Assembly (NCBI GenBank): GCA_002898935.1
Contig: BEII01000066.1
Span: 1-7,613, forward strand
Direction: 5' to 3'
DNA from: a bacterium HR32
GTDB lineage: Bacteria > Sysuimicrobiota > Sysuimicrobiia > Sysuimicrobiales > Sysuimicrobiaceae
Length of the DNA stretch: 7,613 bases
Positions 1 through 4,908 of this stretch are shown here, piece after piece. Position numbers and translations under genes: made by a program. The notes under the pieces were generated by a model that was not told the DNA's origin, made no database searches, and saw nothing but the letters and a program-made list of their open reading frames with translations. Positions within the stretch are counted from its first letter, which is position 1. Every line of letters begins with the position of its first letter.

Positions 1-846
1 CGGGAGTACCGCATCACGGTGCGCGGCGTGGAAGTCGCCCGGGGCGAGGTGGTGCCGAGCGGGCTGCTGGCGGTGCAGGCCTACCTCGACGCCCCGGAGC
101 TTCCGGGGATGCGCACCACGGACCCTGCGTTCGGGACGCCGGCGGTGTGGATCTCCGAGGCAGAGCGGCCGGTGGCGGAAGCGAGCGGGTACACGGTGGC
201 GGAGCCGTCCGTGGTGGTGGCGACGCACCTGGCGGAGGTGGTGCGGCGGTGGGGCTGGCGGCTGCTGTCGCGCCAGGACGTCCAGGAGATGCTGGACCGG
301 CTGCAGGAGCGCCAGAAGGCCCTCGTGGACGAACTGGTCCCCCAGGTGCTGACTGTGGGCGACGTGCAGCGGGTGCTGCAGAGGCTGCTGCAGGAGGGCG
401 TACCCATCCGCGACCTCGTCACCATCCTCGAGACGCTGTCGGACGTGGGCCGGTCCGTGAAAGACCCCGACAGGCTCGCGGAGCTCGTCCGCCGCGCCCT
501 GGGACGGGGCCTGTACCAGCACCTGCTGGACGAGCACCGCCGGCTGCCGGTGCTGGTGTTGGACCCGAAGGTGGAGAGTGCGCTGTTGGAGGCTGCCCAG
601 GGGAAGCCCGCGGACGTGGAGGTCCTGGGACGCCTTCCAAAAGCCGCACAGACTGCGTGGGAGCAAGCCTCGGGGACGGGCGGGAATCCCGTGCTGCTGT
701 GCTCCGCGAGCGTGCGGGCTGCGGTGCGCCGGCTCTTGGAGGGAACGGTCCCGCAGCTCCCGGTGGTGGCGTTCGAAGAGCTCGAACCGGACGTGGACCT
801 GAACAAGCTCGGGACGGTGAGCCTGGATGCTGGCCCGTCGGTATGA
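1..846 (+). CDS. flhA: FlhA, flagellar type III export gate protein, C-terminal part (5' end outside window)
   Basis: The reading frame is open from base 1 to the TGA at 844-846 and gives 281 residues. It opens with R-E-Y-R-I-T-V-R-G-V-E-V-A-R-G-E, the usual entry into the cytoplasmic domain of FlhA. Other family landmarks are the Y-T-V-x-x-P-S-V-V-V-A-T-H-L-A-E-V-V stretch (about 64-81), G-V-P-I-R-D-L-V-T-I-L-E-T-L (133-146), the L-V-L-D-P-K-V-E segment and the ending L-N-K-L-G-T-V-S-L. FlhA forms the nonameric ring of the flagellar export gate; its cytoplasmic domain docks export chaperone-substrate complexes. Complete proteins are near 690 residues, so the membrane segments lie upstream of the window. 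A GTG at 19 is only an internal Val codon. The end overlaps the canonical flhF start at 827 by 20 nt, the normal flhA-flhF arrangement. Family assignment is very secure. Confidence 0.96.
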   Translation, partial: REYRITVRGVEVARGEVVPSGLLAVQAYLDAPELPGMRTTDPAFGTPAVWISEAERPVAEASGYTVAEPSVVVATHLAEVVRRWGWRLLSRQDVQEMLDRLQERQKALVDELVPQVLTVGDVQRVLQRLLQEGVPIRDLVTILETLSDVGRSVKDPDRLAELVRRALGRGLYQHLLDEHRRLPVLVLDPKVESALLEAAQGKPADVEVLGRLPKAAQTAWEQASGTGGNPVLLCSASVRAAVRRLLEGTVPQLPVVAFEELEPDVDLNKLGTVSLDAGPSV

Positions 847-862
847 AGCCCCCACGGTGTAG
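827..862 (+). pseudogene. flhF: Canonical flhF start region interrupted by an in-frame TAG at codon 12
   Basis: ATG at 827, inside the end of flhA, begins M-L-A-R-R-Y-E-A-P-T-V and then meets TAG at 860-862. The same frame continues directly with Q-A-L-D-R-V-R-Q-D-L-G-P-D-A-V-V-L-Y-A-R, so the two halves together match the FlhF N-terminal B domain (typically K-x-F-x-A-P-T-M-x-E-A-L-x-x-V-R-x-E-L-G-P-D-A-V-I-L). The frame and codon bias are preserved on both sides, so one substitution (for example CAG to TAG) explains it. TAG also ends cheR, cheD, the small gene at 5619 and the chemoreceptor, all at normal places, so stop-codon reassignment is unlikely. It could be a recent nonsense mutation, a sequencing error, or a truncated gene that uses an internal start. 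Confidence 0.8.
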
Positions 863-904
863 CAGGCGCTGGACCGGGTCCGCCAGGACCTGGGGCCGGA
901 CGCG

Positions 905-1612
905 GTGGTGCTGTACGCGCGGGAGCGGAGACCTCCCCGGTGGTGGCGGTGGCTGGACCCGGGCGGCGTGGAGGTGATCGCCATGCCCCGCGCTGCCCCG
1001 CCGCCACCGCCTCCGCGGTGGCGGGCGGCTGCAGCCATCCGCCTCGCCCGCGGACGGTGCCGCCGGGTGGCGTTCGTGGGCCCCACGGGCGCGGGCAAGA
1101 CCACCACCATCGCGAAGCTGGCGTGCGAGTTCCGCATGCGCGGGTGGGACGTGCACCTGGTGGCCGGTGACACGTGGAGGGTCGGCGCCTCGCGACAGCT
1201 GGCCGAGTACGGGAAGGCCCTGGGAGTCCCCGTCCACCCCCTCTCCGCGCTGGAGCGGGACCTGCGCGCAGAGGTTCTGCTGGTGGACCTCCCCGGGGTT
1301 CACCCGTCCATGGGCGAGCGCTGGGAGGAAGTGCGCAACGTCCTGTCCCGGACCCGGGCCCACGAGGTGCACCTGGTGCTTTCCGCGACGGCCTCCGCCG
1401 CCGTGCTGCGGCGGGCGCAGGAAGACCTCCAGGAGCTCGGCGCCACCCGGTGCGTGCTCACCCACCTGGACGAGGTGGACGCCGCGACGCTGCACGAGGC
1501 GCTGGCGGCTCTGCACCTGCCCTTGAGCTACTTGACGTACAGCCCGGAAGTACCGGGCGACGTGGCCAGCGCGCGGTCCCAGGCCGCCCGGCGGTGGCTG
1601 CCCCAGGGGTGA
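905..1612 (+). CDS. flhF: FlhF-like SRP-family GTPase, short and with altered motifs; start uncertain
   Basis: FlhF is an SRP-type GTPase that sets flagellar position and number and recruits early basal-body parts at the membrane. The G1 loop G-P-T-G-A-G-K-T-T-T is at 1079-1108, followed by D-T-W-R-V-G-A-S-R-Q-L (family D-T-Y-R-I-G-A-x-x-Q-L). Other motifs deviate: the D-T-A-G of G3 reads D-L-P-G (1286-1297), the T-K-L-D of G4 reads T-H-L-D (1460-1471), and the C-terminal G5-like loop is Y-S-P-E-V-P. With the ATG at 827 the gene would span only 261 codons, against about 366 residues in Bacillus, because the helical N domain before the G domain is missing and replaced by a Pro/Arg/Ala-rich linker. 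Upstream translation is blocked by a TAG at 860-862. GTG 905 is the longest open start, but ATG 983 has the better ribosome binding site (GGAGG, 8 nt away) and would yield a 209-residue free G domain. No flhG follows. Confidence 0.8.
   Translation: MVLYARERRPPRWWRWLDPGGVEVIAMPRAAPPPPPPRWRAAAAIRLARGRCRRVAFVGPTGAGKTTTIAKLACEFRMRGWDVHLVAGDTWRVGASRQLAEYGKALGVPVHPLSALERDLRAEVLLVDLPGVHPSMGERWEEVRNVLSRTRAHEVHLVLSATASAAVLRRAQEDLQELGATRCVLTHLDEVDAATLHEALAALHLPLSYLTYSPEVPGDVASARSQAARRWLPQG
970..974 (+). promoter_or_regulatory. Candidate ribosome binding site for an internal flhF start (ATG 983)
   Basis: GGAGG lies 8 nt before ATG 983, which is in the flhF frame and downstream of the TAG at 860. Starting here would give a protein beginning M-P-R-A-A-P-P-P-P-P-P, immediately before the GTPase domain. 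It is the best-spaced signal among the in-frame candidates (905, 968, 983). G-rich matches arise by chance in such GC-rich DNA, so this is suggestive only. Confidence 0.45.
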
Positions 1613-1615
1613 GAG

Positions 1616-2194
1616 GTGCGGCTCCGGGTGAACCAGCGGGTCGAGCTGTGGGTGGCGGACCGCGCGTACGCGGTGCGCGTGGAGGACGTGGCCCCGACCG
1701 AAGTCACGCTCAGCGCGCCACTGGAAGGCGCCAGGCCCGTCCTCCCGCCCTCGGGCACGCCGGTGCGGGCTCGGGTGTACGCGGACGACGGCGCGTGGGA
1801 GTTCCGGGGCACCGTCACCCGGTCCGTGCCCGGGCCGGTGGAGGCGGTTTACGTGCGCGTGGACGCGGGCCCGGTGCCCGTGGAACGGCGGACGGGGGCG
1901 CGGCGGCGGCTCTCGCTACAGGTGGCGGTACGGCGACTCGACCGCTGGCCGGTGCGGCCGGTGGGTGCCCTCCTGGCAGACCTGTCCGAGGGCGGAGGCC
2001 GGCTGGAGCTGGAAAACCCGTGGCCGGAGCCAGCGGTGGGCGAGCGGGTGCTGGTGGTGGGACCGCGATCGTTGAACCTGTGGGGCCGCGTGGTGTGGGT
2101 CCGGCCGCGCTTTGAACGAGCTCGCCAGTTCACCGTGGGCGTAGCGTGGTCTGAGGACAGCCGGCCCACAGCCCGGAGGTGGCTAGGGTCGTGA
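1616..2194 (+). CDS. PilZ-domain c-di-GMP receptor, YcgR/MotI (YpfA)-type flagellar brake
   Basis: The product has 192 residues. The N-terminal half (about 1-88) looks like the beta-rich YcgR-type domain. The C-terminal half is a PilZ domain with both c-di-GMP signatures: R-R-T-G-A-R (RxxxR type) at 91-96 and D-L-S-E-G-G (D/NxSxxG) at 122-127, followed by beta strands ending F-T-V-G-V-A-W. Proteins of this layout bind c-di-GMP and then slow or disengage the flagellar motor; whether this one acts on stator or switch is inference. GTG 1616 starts 3 nt after the flhF stop, with AGGGG at 1605-1609 as ribosome binding site, so it is probably coupled to flhF. It occupies the place where flhG stands in Bacillus. 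Its stop overlaps the cheB start by 4 nt (GTGA). All key c-di-GMP residues are present, so it should be functional. Confidence 0.88.
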   Translation: MRLRVNQRVELWVADRAYAVRVEDVAPTEVTLSAPLEGARPVLPPSGTPVRARVYADDGAWEFRGTVTRSVPGPVEAVYVRVDAGPVPVERRTGARRRLSLQVAVRRLDRWPVRPVGALLADLSEGGGRLELENPWPEPAVGERVLVVGPRSLNLWGRVVWVRPRFERARQFTVGVAWSEDSRPTARRWLGS

Positions 2195-3168
2195 AGCGGG
2201 TCCGGGTGCTCGTGGCGGACGACTCTGCGGTGTTCCGGCAACTGCTGGCGTCGGCACTCGCGCAGGACCCGGAGGTGGAGGTGGTGGGCCTGGCGAGTAA
2301 CGGCGTGCAGGCCCTGGAGCTGGCCGCACGGCTGCGGCCCGACGTGGTCACCCTGGACTTGGAGATGCCCGTGCTGGACGGGCTGGGGACCCTGCAGGCC
2401 CTGGTCCGCCACCACCCTGTGCCCGTGGTGGTCTTGAGCGCGCACTCCCCGCAGGGAGCGGACCTGGCGGTGCGCGCCCTGCAGCTCGGCGCGGTGGAGG
2501 TGGAGGCCAAACCCCAGGAGCCTTGGACCGGGGTGGCCCTCGCGGCGCTCGTGCAGAAGGTCAAGGCCGCGGCGCGGGCACGGGCCCGGTCGCGGAGCCG
2601 TACGGGCCCGGTGCGCATGGTAGCGGTCGCCGCGTCCACCGGAGGCCCAAACGCGCTCGCGTCCTTGTTCGCACGGCTACCGAACCTGCGCACACCCGTC
2701 GTGGTGGTGCAGCACATGCCCGCGGGTTTCACCACCAGCCTGGCCCGCAGGCTAGACGAGGTGGGTGCGATGCGGGTGGAGGAAGCCCAGGACGGCACAG
2801 AACCCGCCCCGGGCGTGGTGTACGTGGCGCCGGGCGGGCGCCAGCTGGAGGTGTGGGACGGACGGTGGATGGTCCGGGAGCCGGAGCCACAGGACGTGCT
2901 CAAACCGTGTGCGGACGTGACCTTCAGTGCGGTGGCGCGGTGGTTCTCGCCTGCCCTGGCGGTGGTGCTGACGGGCATGGGGCGCGACGGTCTCGAGGGG
3001 TGTCGCCGCATCAAGCGCGCGGGCGGCGCGGTGATCGCCCAGAACGAGGAGACCAGCGTGGTGTACGGCATGCCGAGGGCGGTGGTCGAAGCCGGCGTCG
3101 CGGACTTCGTTCTGCCCCTGGACCGCATCCCGGAGGAGGTGGTGCGGGTGGTGGAGGGCACCCCGTGA
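2191..3168 (+). CDS. cheB: CheB, chemoreceptor methylesterase/glutamine deamidase with receiver domain
   Basis: CheB hydrolyses methyl-glutamyl esters on chemoreceptors, and deamidates some glutamines, when phosphorylated by CheA. The 325-residue protein has an N-terminal receiver domain (1 to about 122) with acidic D10-D11, phospho-acceptor D56 in T-L-D-L-E-M-P, S83 and K107. A short Arg/Ala-rich linker (about 124-139) leads to the catalytic domain, where the triad is visible as S149 (A-S-T-G-G-P), H175 (Q-H-M-P-A-G-F-T) and D266 (G-M-G-R-D-G). I chose GTG 2191 because it gives the usual start M-K-R-V-R-V-L-V-A-D-D-S and a 4-nt GTGA overlap with the PilZ gene, with GGAGG 11 nt upstream. GTG 2179 would add four residues and is possible. 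All catalytic and phosphorylation residues are intact. Its partner enzyme CheR lies one gene downstream. Confidence 0.96.
   Translation: MKRVRVLVADDSAVFRQLLASALAQDPEVEVVGLASNGVQALELAARLRPDVVTLDLEMPVLDGLGTLQALVRHHPVPVVVLSAHSPQGADLAVRALQLGAVEVEAKPQEPWTGVALAALVQKVKAAARARARSRSRTGPVRMVAVAASTGGPNALASLFARLPNLRTPVVVVQHMPAGFTTSLARRLDEVGAMRVEEAQDGTEPAPGVVYVAPGGRQLEVWDGRWMVREPEPQDVLKPCADVTFSAVARWFSPALAVVLTGMGRDGLEGCRRIKRAGGAVIAQNEETSVVYGMPRAVVEAGVADFVLPLDRIPEEVVRVVEGTP
3153..3158 (+). promoter_or_regulatory. Ribosome binding site fixing the GAF gene start at GTG 3165
   Basis: GGAGGG lies inside the 3' end of cheB, 6 nt before GTG 3165. That GTG overlaps the cheB TGA as GTGA. The spacing supports a separate small gene here rather than a much longer reading frame running through cheB. 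Confidence 0.65.
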
Positions 3169-3575
3169 CTCCCCAAGTCCTCCGCGCGTGCGAGCAGGCG
3201 CTGTGCTCGCTCCGCGAGCGGGTGCCCTTCGACCTCGGGACGGTGTGGGTGCGCGGCGAAGACGGCCTGGTGCCCGCCGCCTCCGTCGGTAGGCCCCTGG
3301 ACCTGTTGGAAGGCGTTCCCTTCCGTGTGGGCCCGGGGCTGCGGGCGTGGGTGCTCGAGACGGGACGGTGTGTACGGGTGCCGTCGCGGGGCCGTGGCTT
3401 CCGCGGAGGGGCCCTGCGTGGCTTCCTCGCGGTCCCGGCAGAACACCGGGGAGAACGGGTGGCCGTGCTGAGCCTGGCCCGGCTGCAGGCGGCGTTTGCG
3501 GACGAGGACGAACGCCGCGTGCGGGAAGCCGCCGCCTCGCTCGCGCAGACCCTCCTGGAGGGGTGCCGTGCGTGA
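3165..3575 (+). CDS. Single-domain GAF protein encoded between cheB and cheR
   Basis: This 136-residue protein is almost entirely one GAF domain. Visible features are an N-terminal helix, F-D-L-G-T-V-W-V-R-G-E-D-G-L-V-P-A-A-S (strands), the G-P-G-L-R-A-W-V-L-E-T-G-R-C-V-R-V-P segment typical of GAF sensors (56-73), the G-F-L-A-V-P-A-x-x-x-G-E-R-V-A-V-L-S-L core (87-104), and the closing A-F-A-D-E-D-E-R-R-V-R-E-A-A-A-S-L-A helix. GAF domains bind cyclic nucleotides, other small ligands or cofactors, or mediate dimerisation; no ligand can be named here. There is no output domain and no membrane segment. GTG 3165 overlaps cheB by 4 nt and the end overlaps cheR by 8 nt, so it is translated with the adaptation enzymes. 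A role in modulating CheB or CheR is inferred from position only. This gene is not part of the standard che set. Confidence 0.85.
   Translation: MTPQVLRACEQALCSLRERVPFDLGTVWVRGEDGLVPAASVGRPLDLLEGVPFRVGPGLRAWVLETGRCVRVPSRGRGFRGGALRGFLAVPAEHRGERVAVLSLARLQAAFADEDERRVREAAASLAQTLLEGCRA
3557..3563 (+). promoter_or_regulatory. Ribosome binding site fixing the cheR start at GTG 3568
   Basis: GGAGGGG sits 4 nt before GTG 3568 (about 6 nt counted from GGAGG). This supports the cheR start inside the last codons of the GAF gene. The frame is open further upstream, but that extension is an out-of-frame reading of the GAF gene and does not resemble CheR. Confidence 0.6.
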
Positions 3576-4365
3576 GTACGCGGCGTTGGTCCAACTCCTG
3601 CGCGACCGACTTGGCCTCGACCTGGGAGCCTACCAGCCCGACTCCATGGAGCGCAGGGTGCAGGCGGCGCTGCACCGCATGGGGGTCGCGTCGCTCGCAA
3701 ACTTCTTGACTCAGGCCCGGCAGGAGCCCTCCCTCCTTCAGGACCTGGTGGACCGGCTCACCATCCACGTCTCGGAGTTCTTCCGAAACCCCGAGCTGTT
3801 CGCGGTGCTCGAGCGCCGGGTTCTGCCCGAGTTGCGGAGCCGGTTCGGGGGCCTGCGGGTGTGGAGCGCGGGCTGCTCCAACGGCGCGGAGGCGTACAGC
3901 GTGGCCATGCTGCTGGCGGAGTTGGACCCGGGCGGCGGCTGGTCGGTGCTCGGCACGGACGTGGACCGCGGGGTGCTGGTGCAGGCGGAGGAGGGGTGCT
4001 ACCGCGATGCGGACGTGCGACACGTGGACGCCGCGCGCCGGGCGCGCTTCTTCGTCCGAGAGGACGGGCTGTGGCGGGTACGGACCGAGCTGCGCCAGCG
4101 GGTGCGGTTCCGCCGCCACGACCTATTGTCGGACCCCTTCGGAGGCCCCTGGCACCTGGTCCTGTGCCGCAACGTGGTCATCTACTTCACGGAGGACGCC
4201 AAGCGGGCCCTGTACCGCCGGTTTGTGGAGGCGCTGCAGCCAGGTGGCTACCTGTTCGTGGGCGCGGCGGAGCAGGTGGTGGGCGCGAGGGAGCTGGGGC
4301 TGGAACCCACCTCGCCGTTCTTCTACCGGAAGTCCGCGGGGGGGAGCCGTGCAGCGTCGGCCTAG
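3568..4365 (+). CDS. cheR: CheR, SAM-dependent chemoreceptor methyltransferase
   Basis: CheR methylates glutamate side chains of chemoreceptors using S-adenosylmethionine, opposing CheB during adaptation. The 265-residue protein has the N-terminal helical domain (about 1-75), which ends with L-T-I-H-V-S-E-F-F-R-N (64-74). The Rossmann methyltransferase domain follows, with motif I W-S-A-G-C-S-N-G-A-E-A-Y-S (99-111), G-T-D-V-D-R-G-V-L (129-137), A-E-E-G-C-Y (140-145), the H-D-L-L segment, and C-R-N-V-V-I-Y-F (200-207). The C-terminal F-F-Y-R-K is also family-typical. Length matches ordinary CheR with no TPR or other extension. GTG 3568 was chosen because it has a strong ribosome binding site and gives the usual N terminus. 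It overlaps the GAF gene by 8 nt and cheD by 17 nt, so CheB, GAF, CheR and CheD are probably made in linked amounts. Confidence 0.96.
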   Translation: MREYAALVQLLRDRLGLDLGAYQPDSMERRVQAALHRMGVASLANFLTQARQEPSLLQDLVDRLTIHVSEFFRNPELFAVLERRVLPELRSRFGGLRVWSAGCSNGAEAYSVAMLLAELDPGGGWSVLGTDVDRGVLVQAEEGCYRDADVRHVDAARRARFFVREDGLWRVRTELRQRVRFRRHDLLSDPFGGPWHLVLCRNVVIYFTEDAKRALYRRFVEALQPGGYLFVGAAEQVVGARELGLEPTSPFFYRKSAGGSRAASA

Positions 4366-4906
4366 GCCGGAGCCGCAGCCCCTCGGACGGGGGGCGTCGG
4401 AGGCGACCGCGGGAGCGCGCCGTCCGGGCGGGTTCGTGGTGCGCGTGGGGATGGGGGAGGGGGTGGTCACGAGCCGGCCGGACGCGGTGCTGGTGGCCGC
4501 GGGGCTCGGGTCGTGCGTGGCCGTGGTGGTGCACTGCCCCCGCCCGCTCGTGGGTGGGATGGCGCACGTGATGCTGCCCCGGGCGTTCGGGGACGGGCAG
4601 GCACCGTTCAAGTTCGCTGACACCGCCGTCCCCGCGCTCGTGCGCGCGTTGGAAGAGGCAGGCGCGGACGCGGGGAGGACCGCGGTGCGCATCGTCGGCG
4701 GGGCAGGCATGTTCGCCCTCCCGCCCACGAGCCCCCTGAACCTCGGGATCCGCAACGTGGAGGCGGTGCGGGAGCAGCTGCAGGCCCTGCGGGTGCCGGT
4801 GCGGGCGGAGGCGGTGGGCGGCAACGTCAGCCGCACGGTGTCGCTCTACGTAGGGACCGGCCGGGTGGTGGTCCGGACCGCAGGCGGCGAGGAGCAGGAG
4901 CTGTAG
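4349..4906 (+). CDS. cheD: CheD, chemoreceptor glutamine deamidase
   Basis: CheD deamidates selected receptor glutamines to glutamate and, in CheC-containing organisms, is itself regulated by CheC. Numbered from GTG 4349 (185 residues), the family core is clear: V-V-R-V-G-M-G-E-G, G-L-G-S-C-V-A-V (C56), G-G-M-A-H-V-M-L-P (H73), K-F-A-D-T-A-V-P-A-L, I-V-G-G-A-G-M-F, N-L-G-I-R-N-V-E-A-V, and A-E-A-V-G-G-N-V-S-R-T-V. The Cys and His catalytic residues are therefore present. The Thr six residues before the Cys in Thermotoga CheD (T21, T-L-G-L-G-S-C) is Ala here (A-A-G-L-G-S-C), an unusual change. The first 28 residues are an Arg/Pro-rich stretch with no CheD similarity, so the true start may be GTG 4436 or 4439. 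I kept 4349 for its purine-rich upstream sequence and its overlap with cheR. fliA follows after 2 nt. Confidence 0.93.
   Translation: MQRRPRPEPQPLGRGASEATAGARRPGGFVVRVGMGEGVVTSRPDAVLVAAGLGSCVAVVVHCPRPLVGGMAHVMLPRAFGDGQAPFKFADTAVPALVRALEEAGADAGRTAVRIVGGAGMFALPPTSPLNLGIRNVEAVREQLQALRVPVRAEAVGGNVSRTVSLYVGTGRVVVRTAGGEEQEL
4896..4900 (+). promoter_or_regulatory. Ribosome binding site for fliA (GTG 4909)
   Basis: AGGAG lies 8 nt upstream of GTG 4909, inside the last codons of cheD. This spacing supports the 237-residue form of the sigma factor. Confidence 0.6.
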
Positions 4907-4908
4907 CC

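Noticed and set aside
860..862. Stop-codon reassignment (TAG read as an amino acid)
   Set aside because: TAG terminates cheR, cheD, the gene at 5619 and the chemoreceptor at normal positions, so a TAG-sense code would not fit this window.
419..1516. A 365-codon - strand open frame across flhA and flhF
   Set aside because: It is composed of His/Arg/Pro/Gly-rich low-complexity sequence with no motifs, while the + strand frames carry clear FlhA and FlhF signatures. Long spurious frames are expected at this GC content.
2523..3164. Upstream extension of the GAF frame through cheB (350 codons in total)
   Set aside because: The first part is an out-of-frame Gly/Arg-rich reading of cheB; only the part from GTG 3165 has GAF features and a ribosome binding site.
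3191..3575. Redox or free-methionine-sulfoxide-reductase role for the GAF protein because of its cysteines
   Set aside because: The four Cys residues are scattered and the characteristic Cys/His motifs of fRMsr are absent, so no such function is supported.
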